Source of the DNA: Pseudobacillus wudalianchiensis
GTDB lineage: Bacteria; Bacillota; Bacilli; Bacillales; Domibacillaceae
DNA length: 64,000 bases
Assembly: GCF_001685015.1 (NCBI RefSeq)
Contig: NZ_MAYT01000023.1
Location: 89,791 to 153,790 of the forward strand
Reading direction: 5' to 3'
Below the pieces are notes generated by a model. The model was not told the origin of the DNA, made no database searches, and saw only the letters and a list, made by a program, of their open reading frames with translations. A program made the position numbers and the translations under genes. Position 1 is the stretch's first letter; each line of letters opens with the position of its first letter. Below are positions 8,425 through 17,245 of this stretch, one piece after another.

Positions 8425-9232
8425 CAGCTGCTGCCTCTTTTCTTTTAAATGCCCAATGATTTGTAGGGCCGTGTCCCTTTCCGATCTGTAGATCCATTTC
8501 AATCGCCGCATGTACATAGTTTACTGCCAATTCGACCGCCTCCTTCACACCCTGCCCTTTAGCCAGCTCAGCTGTGACAGCAGCAGCGAATGTACAGCCT
8601 GTTCCGTGGGTATTTTTAGTCGGAATTCTTCTGCTCGTGAAATAAAGAAAGTCTCTTCCATCGTAAAGCAAGTCGATCAATGTCTCCTCATTATCAGAAT
8701 GGCCTCCTTTAATGACGACATTCTTCACACCTAGCTCATATAATTTCTTGGCTGCACGTTTACGATCATCAATTGATTGAATAAGCATGTTTGTCAGCAC
8801 TTCTGCCTCAGGAATATTAGGGGTAATGACCATCGCTAGCGGCAGTAAAAATTCTTTCATCGCTCTAATCGCTTCTTCCCGGAGCAATGAAGCGCCGCCT
8901 TTAGCAACCATCACAGGATCAATGACAACCTTTTTCCAGCCAAATTCTTCAATTTTTTTCGCTACAGACTGTATAATCTCCCCACTAAACAACATACCTG
9001 TTTTTAAAGCATCCGTTCCCATATCTTGTCCAATTGCTTCTATTTGTGCCTCCACGGCTGCGGCAGTCATGGGATAGACTCCATGCACACCAAGTGTATT
9101 CTGAGCTGTTACAGCTGTTAGAGCGGACATTCCAAATACACCAAGCTCCTGAAAAGTTTTTAAATCTGCTTGAATTCCGGCCCCTCCGCCGCTGTCGGAA
9201 CCGGCAATCGTCAACGCCTTCCTTACTTTCAT
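8408..9232 (-). CDS. thiD: Hydroxymethylpyrimidine / HMP-phosphate kinase
   Basis: 274 residues from the second of two close ATGs (9232), chosen because GGAGGTGGAG lies eight bases before it. The ribokinase-like fold is visible as [18 protein letters not shown] near the N-terminus, [27 protein letters not shown] and the ATP/anion-hole motif [12 protein letters not shown]. It phosphorylates HMP twice to give the pyrimidine substrate of ThiE. The gene is packed between thiM and thiE, as expected for thiamin salvage. Confidence 0.93.
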   Translation of the reverse strand: MKVRKALTIAGSDSGGGAGIQADLKTFQELGVFGMSALTAVTAQNTLGVHGVYPMTAAAVEAQIEAIGQDMGTDALKTGMLFSGEIIQSVAKKIEEFGWKKVVIDPVMVAKGGASLLREEAIRAMKEFLLPLAMVITPNIPEAEVLTNMLIQSIDDRKRAAKKLYELGVKNVVIKGGHSDNEETLIDLLYDGRDFLYFTSRRIPTKNTHGTGCTFAAAVTAELAKGQGVKEAVELAVNYVHAAIEMDLQIGKGHGPTNHWAFKRKEAAADAIYK

Positions 9233-9246
9233 TTTCTCCACCTCCA

Positions 9247-10056
9247 TTAATTAAATGTTTCTACCCTAGCAAAGGCTTCAATATTCCTGGCGTCTACTTT
9301 GGACAACTGATTTAGAAACTCTACTTGAAAGCTGCCCGGTCCCTCCTCACCGCTCATTTTCATGGCAGCCTCTGCTGCTATGCCGTAAACTGCTGCCGCA
9401 CTTGCTGCTGCTAGTACCGTATTTTGTTCTATTGCACAAAACGCACCGATGACGGCACTTAATAAACAACCAGTCCCTGTCACTTTTGTCAGCATCGGAT
9501 GGCCATTGTGAATAAGGATCAATGAATCTTCACTAGCAATGACATCCTCTTCGCCCGTAATAACGGTCGTCATTTGTCCTCTCCTAGCTGCTTCTTTTGC
9601 GAGTTCTCTCGTATTTCCGGCGCCGCTTCCAGCGTCTACCCCTTTAATCTCCCATTGCTTTCCAGTTACATTGGCTATTTCCGCAGCGTTTCCTCTCAAT
9701 ACGTCAACCTTCACTTCGTTCATAATTCTAGCGGCGGCCTCTGTCCGGTAAGCTGTTGCCCCCGCGCCAACCGGATCAAAGATCACTGGCACTCCCGCCT
9801 CATTAGCCGCTTTTCCTGCTAAAATCATAGAGGTTACTTTTTCCTCGTCTAACGTGCCAATATTTAATACGAGCGCTCCCGCAATCCTGGCCATGTCTGC
9901 CACTTCTTCTTTTGCGTAAGCCATAACGGGGGAAGCACCTAGCGCAAGCAATCCGTTTGCTGTAAAATTAGTAACAACCACGTTGGTAATATTGTGTACA
10001 AGCGGACGCTGTCTTCTTACTTGTATAAGTGTTTGAGTAATCGTTTCGGTATTCAT
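9247..10056 (-). CDS. thiM: Hydroxyethylthiazole kinase
   Basis: 269 residues from the ATG at 10056 after AAAGGAGTGGAGG. Typical ThiM segments are [55 protein letters not shown], and [15 protein letters not shown] with the catalytic cysteine in GTGC. It phosphorylates the salvaged thiazole alcohol. It is the first gene after the TPP riboswitch and leads a thiM-thiD-thiE salvage operon; no de novo thiazole genes are present in the window. Confidence 0.95.
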   Translation of the reverse strand: MNTETITQTLIQVRRQRPLVHNITNVVVTNFTANGLLALGASPVMAYAKEEVADMARIAGALVLNIGTLDEEKVTSMILAGKAANEAGVPVIFDPVGAGATAYRTEAAARIMNEVKVDVLRGNAAEIANVTGKQWEIKGVDAGSGAGNTRELAKEAARRGQMTTVITGEEDVIASEDSLILIHNGHPMLTKVTGTGCLLSAVIGAFCAIEQNTVLAAASAAAVYGIAAEAAMKMSGEEGPGSFQVEFLNQLSKVDARNIEAFARVETFN

Positions 10057-10096
10057 TTCCTCCACTCCTTTCAAAATAGCCTCCTTAAAAATACAT

Positions 10097-10129
10097 AAAA
10101 GAGCACGGGACCGGCGCACGTGCTCTTTT
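10097..10129 (-). terminator. Riboswitch expression-platform terminator before thiM
   Basis: AAAAGAGCACG (10097-10107) and CGTGCTCTTTT (10119-10129) form an eleven-pair stem. On the minus strand the T-rich sequence follows. It lies directly after the TPP aptamer, so it is the ligand-controlled terminator. Confidence 0.88.
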
Positions 10130-10137
10130 CATCGTCA

Positions 10138-10222
10138 CATTCCCTGCGCTGGCATTATCCAACAGGTTCGCACGGTCTGCAGCGGCATTGCTGCACTCTC
10201 AGCCGACATCCGCCAGCTCCCG
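10138..10222 (-). ncRNA. TPP riboswitch controlling thiMDE
   Basis: The minus strand carries the THI-element core: GGGAGC...CTGAGAG near the 5' end, then GAACCTG and the invariant GGATAATGCCAGCG followed by CAGGGAA. The aptamer is followed by a terminator hairpin and then thiM, the arrangement of transcriptional TPP riboswitches in Bacillales. High TPP should favour termination. Confidence 0.95.
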
Positions 10223-10241
10223 ATTTATCATCTATTTTTAG

Positions 10242-11054
10242 TTACTTTTCACTTTGATAATACTTGGATAACTCCATAATCATCGCACCCATTCTCTCAA
10301 GCTCTGGTATGATCATTCGGGTAACCCCTTCTTCTGTCAGCGCCTCGGCTGTTACCTTCCCTACTGCACCAGCTACCGTATTGGAGGCAAAGGCAGCGAG
10401 AAGTTCTTCCTGACGATTTTCTTTTCTCGCATACTCAAATAGTGAACGAACCTGGATGGCTGTTGTAAAGCACACAGCGTCTACTTCTTTGTTCACCATT
10501 TCATCTAGTAATGTTTCTACCATTGCTTCATCTGGTGCATGGTGGCGATAAGGCAGCAAGTAGTGGATACTAGCTCCTTTTTCGTTTAGAAACGCTGTTA
10601 ACGCCGGAGCCTTTTCCCCATGAAGCTGTATCGCTACTCGTTTATTGATAAAGCTCTCTTTTTCTAACGCCCGAATCAGGCCAGCCGTCGTGCCATCATC
10701 ATCCACAGCGTCGGGAGTGATGCCCAGCTTCTTTAAAGCAGCGATGGTTTTATACCCTCTAACGGCTATCTTGGCTTGCTCGATAACTTGCAAAAATTCT
10801 TTCTTTATTTCAAGTTCCTCGGCAGCATTTACTAACGCTTCTGTCCCAATCCCAGTCGTGAAAATCATCCAATCAACCGGCTGGCTAATCAGCTCTTTTA
10901 TCTCGGCTCCGACTTCTTCTTCCGCTAAAAATACTGTTCCCTGGAGCGGACGAACAAGTGGCAGCCCGCCTTGTTTTTCAATAATCAAGCTCATTTCTTC
11001 TGTTTTTCTAGAGCCTGCAATCACGATGCGTTTGCCTTCTAACCCTTTTCCCAC
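10242..11054 (-). CDS. Uroporphyrinogen-III synthase-like protein (HemD family)
   Basis: 270 residues from a GTG at 11054 preceded by AAAGGGGA. An ATG 27 bases upstream is possible but has a poor site. Segments such as GKRIVIAGSRKTEEMSLII, WMIFTTGIGTEALV, VRGYKTIAALKKLGI and AVCFTTAIQVRSLF fit the HemD fold, in which two Rossmann-like halves close the tetrapyrrole ring D. The gene follows thiY by about 95 bases with no clear terminator between, so it may be the last gene of the TPP-controlled salvage operon, which is unusual for a heme-type enzyme. HemD sequences diverge strongly, so catalytic activity is probable but not certain. Confidence 0.75.
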   Translation of the reverse strand: MGKGLEGKRIVIAGSRKTEEMSLIIEKQGGLPLVRPLQGTVFLAEEEVGAEIKELISQPVDWMIFTTGIGTEALVNAAEELEIKKEFLQVIEQAKIAVRGYKTIAALKKLGITPDAVDDDGTTAGLIRALEKESFINKRVAIQLHGEKAPALTAFLNEKGASIHYLLPYRHHAPDEAMVETLLDEMVNKEVDAVCFTTAIQVRSLFEYARKENRQEELLAAFASNTVAGAVGKVTAEALTEEGVTRMIIPELERMGAMIMELSKYYQSEK

Positions 11055-11149
11055 TTCATATTCCCCTTTCAAACTTGCCATTTTCTTTATCCTAACATAA
11101 AAAACCCACTAAATCGCTAGACTTTTATGTTTTTAGGGGAAGGCTTTGA

Positions 11150-12157
11150 TTAGTCAGCAATATTGACAAACACCTCTTCTAGTTTAGGCTCTTTCTTAAT
11201 GAGTCCTGAAGCCTTCATCCACTCGGCTGTTTCTATCCACGATTCTTTCGTTTGGCTGCCGAACCCTTTCTCTGACTTCATTTTCGGAAGAAGAATGTCC
11301 AGACTTTGTTTCTCTACCTCCTCTATCAGTGGAAAATTCGCTTCATCTTGCTTGCTTAATAAGATGCTTAACGCTTCATCAGGGTGTTGTTCCGTGAAAT
11401 CAAAGCCTTTTTCTGCAGCCCGCCAAAATGCTTTAATCGTATCCTGCTGCTTTTCCCACGTTTCATCACTTGTCACCGCTACCAGTTCATAGAAATTAGG
11501 TACACCATATTTTGTTGGATCAAAATTACGCGTTTCATGGCCTTCATGTTTTAACAGCGGGACTTCATGATTAATATAAGCTCCGACGACAGCATCTGCC
11601 TTTTTCGTTACGACAGCTGAATTTAATTCAAATCCTACGTCAATCATATTTACCTTTTTGGGATTTCCTTTATCTTTGGCGACCATCGTTTCAATAATTG
11701 CTTCATTTAACGGAATTCCAGTAAAACCAACTGTTTTTCCTTCTAAATCTTTAGGTCTTTGAATAGGGCTGTCCTTTAAAAACATGACTCGATTTAATGG
11801 AGAGCGAACAATGGCTCCTACCGATTTCACTTTTACTCCCTGGTCCGTTCGTGCCATAATGACATCGGGCTGATAAGAAATTCCTAATGTCACTTTTCCA
11901 GCAGCAGCAAGCTGAATCGGATCAGTCGGATTTGCTGGAAACTGAATGTCCACATCGATTCCTTCAGCATCAAAATAGCCTTTTTCCTCCGCTACGTACA
12001 GGAAGCTATGGACAGCATTGGGATACCAATCGAGCATAATCGTCACTTTTTCTTTCTTCTTTTCTTTCCCTTCTGCCGTCTGCGCTTTTTCGCTGGCACT
12101 ATTTGTATTACAGCCCGCAAGTAGCAGAGCAAGCAATAGGAATAACCATTTCTTCAT
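11150..12157 (-). CDS. thiY: Thiamin-precursor ABC transporter, substrate-binding lipoprotein
   Basis: 335 residues from the ATG at 12157 after TGGAGGAAG. A lipoprotein signal peptide ends in LLLAGC. The mature part is an NMT1/THI5-like periplasmic-type binding protein, with VTIMLDWYPNAVHSFLYVAE at the N-terminus and GKVTLGISYQPDVIMARTDQ. In Bacillus halodurans and relatives ThiY binds formylaminopyrimidine, a thiamin breakdown product. The start overlaps the permease stop (ATGA). It works with ThiX and ThiZ, and its cargo would be processed by YlmB and TenA encoded in the same operon. Confidence 0.92.
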   Translation of the reverse strand: MKKWLFLLLALLLAGCNTNSASEKAQTAEGKEKKKEKVTIMLDWYPNAVHSFLYVAEEKGYFDAEGIDVDIQFPANPTDPIQLAAAGKVTLGISYQPDVIMARTDQGVKVKSVGAIVRSPLNRVMFLKDSPIQRPKDLEGKTVGFTGIPLNEAIIETMVAKDKGNPKKVNMIDVGFELNSAVVTKKADAVVGAYINHEVPLLKHEGHETRNFDPTKYGVPNFYELVAVTSDETWEKQQDTIKAFWRAAEKGFDFTEQHPDEALSILLSKQDEANFPLIEEVEKQSLDILLPKMKSEKGFGSQTKESWIETAEWMKASGLIKKEPKLEEVFVNIAD

Positions 12158-12906
12158 GATGACTTCCTCCATTTTAATGATTTATTTTCGATCCATTTTA
12201 CAATCACAAATAAGATGATTCCGATCAGCGACAACAACACAATCGGGGCAAAAACGGCCGCTCCATCAAATTGAGTCATCATGCGCCTGCTAAAATAACC
12301 GAGACCGGCCTGTGCGCCAAGCCATTCACCAATGGCCGCTCCAATGACACTTAACGTAACCGCCACTTTCAATCCTGAATAAAAATGGGGCAAGGCGGAG
12401 GGAACGAGCAGCTTAAAAAAGATTTCCTTTTTCCCCGCCCCCATCGTGAGCATCAGCTCTTTCAATTCCTGGCTGCCCGATCGCAGCCCGTCATATGTAT
12501 TCACCGTAATGGGGAAGAACGTAATTAAAACTGTCACAACAACCTTGCTCCAAATCGAATAACCGAACCAAAGAACAAAAATAGGTGCCAAAGCAATGAT
12601 CGGGATCATTTGCGAAGAAATAATAATCGGATAAATGGCTTTTTCAGCAGAAGGACTTACACTCATCCAAACAGCGATTCCGACTCCTAATAAAATAGAA
12701 ATGACTAAACCGATGATAATGGTGGACAAGGTTACAGGCAAATGTTCGATCAATAAAGGCCCTTTTAGTTCCCATAGCTTTTCGATAATACCGGTCGGCG
12801 GCGGCAGAATAAAGATCATATTAACGGCGCGCGCTGCCGCTTCCCAAATAATCAAGAAGGCTAAAATGAATAAGCCTGCTGAAAGCGATCCCTTGCGATT
12901 GTTCAT
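12154..12906 (-). CDS. thiX: Thiamin-precursor ABC transporter, permease
   Basis: 250 residues with about six membrane spans. The EAA-type loop that contacts the ATPase is seen in TMGAGKKEIFFKLLVPSALPHFYSGLK (given here in two parts: TMGAGKKEIFFKLL and VPSALPHFYSGLK). It belongs to the SsuC/TauC-like group of taurine/pyrimidine importers. Start and stop overlap the neighbouring genes by four bases each, so thiZ-thiX-thiY are translationally coupled. Confidence 0.9.
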   Translation of the reverse strand: MNNRKGSLSAGLFILAFLIIWEAAARAVNMIFILPPPTGIIEKLWELKGPLLIEHLPVTLSTIIIGLVISILLGVGIAVWMSVSPSAEKAIYPIIISSQMIPIIALAPIFVLWFGYSIWSKVVVTVLITFFPITVNTYDGLRSGSQELKELMLTMGAGKKEIFFKLLVPSALPHFYSGLKVAVTLSVIGAAIGEWLGAQAGLGYFSRRMMTQFDGAAVFAPIVLLSLIGIILFVIVKWIENKSLKWRKSS

Positions 12907-13700
12907 CCCATCACCTTCCCTCTTAACTGTTCAAGCAACTGATCCTTTAATTCAATAAGAGAAGGTTGATTCAAGTCTTTTAAGCTCCTTGGCCTTCCAA
13001 GCGGCACATCCACTTCCTGCAGAGTGCGGATAGGCTTTTCCCCAAAAACAAAGATACGGTCAGACAAAAAAAGCGCCTCGTTCACATCGTGGGTAATGAA
13101 CACCACAGTCGTTTTTTGTTTTTCCCACTGCTCCATTAGCCATTCCTGCATGGAAAGCCTTGTGATCGCATCAAGGGCACTAAAAGGTTCATCGAGCAGC
13201 AGGATGTTTGATCCGCTTAACGTGGCACGTAAGAAAGAAACCCGCTGCCTCATCCCGCCTGATAACTCATGGGGAAAACGGTTCTCCATTCCCTCGAGCC
13301 CAAACTCTTCGAGGAGAGGGAGAACCCGTTTATAGGCTTCTTCTTTTCGAACCCTTTTTAATTCAATAGGAAGAGCAGCATTCTCTTGAATGGTTCGCCA
13401 AGGCAGCAGTAAATCTTGCTGGGGCATGTAGCCTACCTTTCCGAGCCGATGTTCCTCTGCTTCTCCATTCAATAAAATATGACCCTCATCCGGATTTTCC
13501 AATCCTGTAATCAACCGAAAAAGCGTGCTTTTACCGGATCCGCTTGCCCCGATAATCGTAATAAACTCTCGTTCATAAATAGCCGTATTTACCCTTTGGA
13601 GAATAGGTGTAGATTCTGTTTGTTGTTTATCTTTATAAGAAAATGTCACATTTTGAAACTCTAGAACTTTTTTACGCTTCTCCTGGCCACATTTGCTCAT
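12903..13700 (-). CDS. thiZ: Thiamin-precursor ABC transporter, ATP-binding protein
   Basis: 265 residues. Walker A is GASGSGKST, the Q loop is GYMPQQDLLLPWR, the signature is ELSGGMRQRVSFLRA, Walker B is NILLLDEPFSALD and the switch His is in VVFITHDVNEAL. It belongs to the nitrate/taurine-type importers. The ATG at 13700 lies 29 bases inside tenA; no better start exists downstream before the conserved VTFSY strand. It energises ThiX for uptake of pyrimidine precursors. Confidence 0.92.
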   Translation of the reverse strand: MSKCGQEKRKKVLEFQNVTFSYKDKQQTESTPILQRVNTAIYEREFITIIGASGSGKSTLFRLITGLENPDEGHILLNGEAEEHRLGKVGYMPQQDLLLPWRTIQENAALPIELKRVRKEEAYKRVLPLLEEFGLEGMENRFPHELSGGMRQRVSFLRATLSGSNILLLDEPFSALDAITRLSMQEWLMEQWEKQKTTVVFITHDVNEALFLSDRIFVFGEKPIRTLQEVDVPLGRPRSLKDLNQPSLIELKDQLLEQLRGKVMG

Positions 13701-14367
13701 TATATGCCATCTCCCAGAACATGTACTCGTAGCGGGTCGTATTTAAGAAAATCTCTTCCAATTTTGCAAGCTCTCTTTCACTTTTCTCGGCTGTGTGCTC
13801 ATCTAAAAGGTCGATGCACCAAGTGGCGAGCTCGCCGAACTCTTTAGAAGAATACATTTTAATCCAGTCTCCATATAGTCCATGTTCACTGGCTCCTGGA
13901 ATCTCATTTAATTCTTTGCCGATCTCCCAATAGCTCCATGCGCATGGGAGAAGGGCGGCAATCAGTTCTGCAAGCGTACCGTTCTGGCTGGCATGAAGCA
14001 TGTAATGCGTATAAGCAAGTGTAATCGGGGAAGGCTTTGCTTGTTCCAGCTCCTCCTCTGAAATGCCGAAACGCGCTGCATACTGACGGTGAAGGGACAT
14101 CTCAAAATTAAGTGTTTCATTCAGCAGCGAAGCGAATTTCCCCATCGTCTCCACATCATTTGCTTTTACAGCCCCGAGAGCAAATACCTTGGAATAATCG
14201 ATTAAATACAAATAATCCTGAATCATGTAAAAGCGAAACTTTTGTTGATCTAACGTGCCATCCCCAATACCTCTAACAAAAGGATGATTATGATTTTCCC
14301 GCCAGATCGGCTGTAATTTTTCATATAACCTTTCGCTGAATTTCACTTTTATTCCACTCGTTTTCAT
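13672..14367 (-). CDS. tenA: Aminopyrimidine aminohydrolase (thiaminase II)
   Basis: 231 residues after TAAGGAGTG. All-helical TenA fold with QDYLYLIDY (Asp at 51), HYMLHAS, the catalytic Cys at about 142 in AALLPCAWSYWEIG, and a C-terminal Glu in YEYMFWEMAY. It hydrolyses aminopyrimidine to hydroxymethylpyrimidine, which ThiD then phosphorylates. Position between the deformylase gene and thiZ matches the known base-degraded-thiamin salvage route. Confidence 0.94.
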   Translation of the reverse strand: MKTSGIKVKFSERLYEKLQPIWRENHNHPFVRGIGDGTLDQQKFRFYMIQDYLYLIDYSKVFALGAVKANDVETMGKFASLLNETLNFEMSLHRQYAARFGISEEELEQAKPSPITLAYTHYMLHASQNGTLAELIAALLPCAWSYWEIGKELNEIPGASEHGLYGDWIKMYSSKEFGELATWCIDLLDEHTAEKSERELAKLEEIFLNTTRYEYMFWEMAYNEQMWPGEA

Positions 14368-14399
14368 GGATACATCACTCCTTAACAGATAGTAGACGC

Positions 14400-15752
14400 C
14401 TATTTCAATGGGCTGGCAGTTGTCGAGATTTCTAGAACATCTTTCACCACTTGCCCTTCATTGCTTGCATATTCTGATTTTGGTGTATGACACCAGCGAT
14501 AGATAAAGGATAAAAGCACTTTTGTGTAACTTACGAGTTGTTCGATGGACAACTGCTCATTGACAGAATGGGCATTGTTTAAATCCCCCGGTCCATAAAT
14601 AACAGTCGGAATGCCAGCGTCAGCGAGCCAGCCTCCGTCTGTCACGGTTGGCGATACGTCGACAACGGGCGGCTTGTGTAAAATAGTTGTGTGAGAATGA
14701 ATAAGGGTCTGCACAGCAGCATGGTTTTCTTCCACCTCAAAGGAAGGAAAAATTTCTCCTTTATCCTCAATCATTGATGAGCCTCCCCAGTTAAACAGTG
14801 GCGGGTTGTTCCTTAGCCATATGTCTCCGTTCGCAATGCTACGGATATGCTCTTCTACCTCTTTCGCTGCCTGTTCATATGTTTCATTCGGATAATAATG
14901 CACCGTAATCCAAAGCCGGCATTCATCTGCAATGAAAGCCGCGTGTCTGCCGCCTTCAATTACAGCCGGATTAATCGTGTTCGTCCCCGGTAAAAATCCA
15001 GGGTAACATTTGGCGACGGCCCAGTGGCGCTCTAGTTCCTGCAGCCCTTCTATCACTTTCATCATCTTCTCGATGGCACTAGCTCCAAACAACTTTCCGC
15101 CTGCATGAATCATGTTTTTCCGCGTGGCATCGTGATATGTCTGGCTGCTCTTGATCGTGATCCATCCGGTAATCACTCCGCCTTGTCCTTGTATATGTAA
15201 ATCGCTCGTATCTACTACTATCGCAAAATCTGCTTTATATCCCTGTCTGCAACATTCAAGCGTTCCGGCCTCCCCTACTTCTTCACCAATCACCGATTGA
15301 AAAATCACATCTCCTGGAAGGGAAATGCCTGCTTCATGGAGAAGCCGCAGCGCAAACAAAGCGCCAGCCAGTCCGCCCTTCATATCCGCTGCTCCACGGC
15401 CAATAATAGAACCGTTCTTTATAACAGCCTGAAACGGATCGATGTCCCACTTCTCGTCTTCCTGCACTTCCGCCACATCGATGTGCCCGTTAATAATTAA
15501 GCTTTGAAATGTCTCAGAATCCGTTCCACTCCATTTCCCGACCACATTTGGATCATTTGGATATACGTCCCACATATCAATAGAAAAACCTAGATCCTTT
15601 AAAAAATCCGCTACAAATGACTGAGCCTCTTTTGTATTCCGTGCAGGTGGAGCAGGTGTTTGAAAAGCAATGAGCTCTTTTACTAAATGAATGAGCTCCT
15701 CCTGCCGATGCTCTACTTCTTGCAAAATCGTATTCAATTCTTTGACCATCAT
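14400..15752 (-). CDS. ylmB: N-formyl-aminopyrimidine deformylase, M20 family (YlmB-type)
   Basis: 450 residues after AGGGAGGGAG. Metal-binding motifs of the M20 peptidases are present: NGHIDV, GRGAADMKGG, the catalytic pair in IGEEVGEAG, and the C-terminal His in NNAHSVNEQ. B. subtilis YlmB removes the formyl group from formylaminopyrimidine, giving the TenA substrate. Operon position directly behind a TPP riboswitch and before tenA-thiZXY argues for this role rather than for acetylornithine deacetylase, to which the family is otherwise annotated. Confidence 0.88.
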   Translation of the reverse strand: MMVKELNTILQEVEHRQEELIHLVKELIAFQTPAPPARNTKEAQSFVADFLKDLGFSIDMWDVYPNDPNVVGKWSGTDSETFQSLIINGHIDVAEVQEDEKWDIDPFQAVIKNGSIIGRGAADMKGGLAGALFALRLLHEAGISLPGDVIFQSVIGEEVGEAGTLECCRQGYKADFAIVVDTSDLHIQGQGGVITGWITIKSSQTYHDATRKNMIHAGGKLFGASAIEKMMKVIEGLQELERHWAVAKCYPGFLPGTNTINPAVIEGGRHAAFIADECRLWITVHYYPNETYEQAAKEVEEHIRSIANGDIWLRNNPPLFNWGGSSMIEDKGEIFPSFEVEENHAAVQTLIHSHTTILHKPPVVDVSPTVTDGGWLADAGIPTVIYGPGDLNNAHSVNEQLSIEQLVSYTKVLLSFIYRWCHTPKSEYASNEGQVVKDVLEISTTASPLK

Positions 15753-15778
15753 CTTCTCCCTCCCTTAGTAGATACATG

Positions 15779-15810
15779 TAAAAAAGCCGCTTCTCCAAAG
15801 AGAAGCGGCT
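15779..15810 (-). terminator. Riboswitch terminator before ylmB
   Basis: AGCCGCTTCTC (15785-15795) pairs with GAGAAGCGGCT (15800-15810). On the minus strand six T follow. A second perfect hairpin, GCTGCAAT/ATTGCAGC (15828-15853), lies between aptamer and terminator and may act as the alternative structure. Confidence 0.9.
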
Positions 15811-15873
15811 GTATAAGCTTTCATTTGGCTGCAATAATAAAAAAGATTGCAGCTTAGCACCATTATACGACCT

Positions 15874-15956
15874 CTTCCCTACGCTGGCATTATCCAGTTC
15901 AGGTGATAAGGGTTAAGGTAATCTACCTCTCTCAGCTTTTGCAAGCACCCCCAAGG
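15874..15956 (-). ncRNA. TPP riboswitch controlling the ylmB-tenA-thiZXY operon
   Basis: The minus strand shows GGGGTGC, CTGAGAG, ACCCTTATCACCTGAACT and the invariant GGATAATGCCAGCG before TAGGGAA. It precedes a terminator and the ylmB start, so it is a transcriptional TPP switch for uptake and processing of pyrimidine precursors. Confidence 0.95.
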
Positions 15957-16111
15957 ACAAATTATTCAATTAGTCTTTCATTCTAGTTGTAACATACTTA
16001 GCAGAATTCAGCAATACAATTCAGAATTTTTAAACAAATATAATCCGGTATTTATTTTTTAAAAAACCGTATATTGATAAAAAGCTTCTATTTGGAAGGA
16101 GGAGAGCTGTC

Positions 16112-16507
16112 TTGTATCATCCTGACCCATTTAAACGGCTTTATGCTATTCCTCTTACTGGCTACCCATTCGTTCAGCCACAGGTTTTAACCCGGCCTCC
16201 GTCCTACAGGCCTTACCCTAAAGTGAACGTTACTTTATTTAAACAATCTGCTCAATCCATTAAACAGCTCGTACATGAGAGTAATTTGCTGCTCAATAAA
16301 TTAACAGATAACAGCGACTTTGCCTTTCGATTAATGACGGCTGCCCAAGCGGCAAATCATCGGGAGGTAGAACGGCTTGTCCGATCAACGGGAATATCTG
16401 GAAAAGCGATTGTTTCCTTTACCCCTGATGTTTTTCGGATTGAACTGAGAACCACCACAGCAAATGCAGAGTGCTGCAAGCTCGCGATTTCGCTCCGCTG
16501 GCGTTAA
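16112..16507 (+). CDS. Conserved-type hypothetical protein, 131 residues
   Basis: TTG start after AAGGAGGAG. A Pro/Tyr-rich N-terminal 40 residues (YPFVQPQVLTRPPSYRPYP) is followed by a helical middle with repeated SIKQLVHESNLLLNKL and a C-terminal strand region KAIVSFTPDVFRIEL. There is no signal peptide or membrane span. The last four bases overlap the convergent thiW stop. I do not recognise the family with certainty; the P/Y-rich start followed by a small helical domain recalls small spore-associated Bacillus proteins, but no function is claimed. Confidence 0.7.
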   Translation: MYHPDPFKRLYAIPLTGYPFVQPQVLTRPPSYRPYPKVNVTLFKQSAQSIKQLVHESNLLLNKLTDNSDFAFRLMTAAQAANHREVERLVRSTGISGKAIVSFTPDVFRIELRTTTANAECCKLAISLRWR

Positions 16508-17001
16508 TGATCTAGACGGTATTTCCATGTTTTTAATTTAATAAGCCGTCTTACGAGCAGGAGACCGATGATGGATCCAGACAAGCTGCTAACGAGAAAA
16601 GCAGGCAAAAAGAAGAAAGCACCTGCAGCCGTCCCCATTAAAACTTTCGCATAAGGTACGGCTAATAAAGGAGCCACGATCCCCGAGCCTGCCACTTCTC
16701 CAATAGAAGCGCTCCACGAACGGCTCGTTTTTTGATACATATAACCAGCAAGAAAAGCGCCAATCATTCCTCCTGGAAACGCTAATAATGACCCTGTTCC
16801 CAATAAATTCCTTAGAAGTCCGGTCACAAACGCAATGACGACAGCCGGACCCGGGCCAAGCAGAACCCCAGCCATAACGTTCACGGCATGCTGAACAGGA
16901 TACGCTTTTGCTGCCCCGGCAGGAAACCAGATCAGCGATGAGCCAAATGTTGCAACGGCTGTAAATAAAGCCATATACGCCAGCTTTTGTACTTGATTCA
17001 T
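16504..17001 (-). CDS. thiW: ECF transporter S component, thiazole/thiamin precursor
   Basis: 165 residues from the ATG at 17001 after TTGGAGGAAGAGG. Five to six membrane spans. The ThiW family pattern FPAGAAKAYPVQHAVNVMAG followed by GSLLAFPGGMIGAFLAGYMY is clear. ThiW is the substrate-specific subunit of an energy-coupling-factor importer, thought to carry the thiazole moiety; the shared EcfA/EcfT module is not in the window. A TPP riboswitch and terminator lie directly upstream, supporting a thiamin role. Confidence 0.93.
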   Translation of the reverse strand: MNQVQKLAYMALFTAVATFGSSLIWFPAGAAKAYPVQHAVNVMAGVLLGPGPAVVIAFVTGLLRNLLGTGSLLAFPGGMIGAFLAGYMYQKTSRSWSASIGEVAGSGIVAPLLAVPYAKVLMGTAAGAFFFLPAFLVSSLSGSIIGLLLVRRLIKLKTWKYRLDH

Positions 17002-17019
17002 TTCCTCTTCCTCCAATGC

Positions 17020-17050
17020 AAAAAAGCCGAATCCTCATCTGGATACGGCT
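17020..17050 (-). terminator. Riboswitch terminator before thiW
   Basis: Minus strand AGCCGTATCC / GGATTCGGCT stem (17025-17050) followed by six T. It sits between the aptamer and the thiW start. Confidence 0.88.
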
Positions 17051-17081
17051 AATGTAAGTAAAATAGTCAATAAACGCTCTA

Positions 17082-17170
17082 CTTTCCTACGCTGGTATCA
17101 ACCAGATCAGGTTCAAAGAGTTGAAAAGCCCTGTGCTTTTCTCTCAGCCTGTAACAGGCACCTCTAGTAG
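17082..17170 (-). ncRNA. TPP riboswitch controlling thiW
   Basis: Minus strand contains AGAGGTGCCTG, GGCTGAGAG, TTTGAACCTGATCTGG and GATACCAGCG before TAGGAAAG. The core carries GATACCAGCG where the other two switches have GATAATGCCAGCG, so the J/P3 region is slightly different, but the THI element is unmistakable. Confidence 0.92.
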
Positions 17171-17245
17171 CTTTTTATTAAATTTACTTTCCATTATAGA
17201 GGGAAACCGGTTAAATGGGAAGCACCTGTCTATGCAGCTTTTTAC

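Noticed and set aside
16589-17038. Second minus-strand frame over thiW
   Set aside because: Out-of-frame shadow; the thiW frame has the recognised family motifs and the ribosome-binding site.
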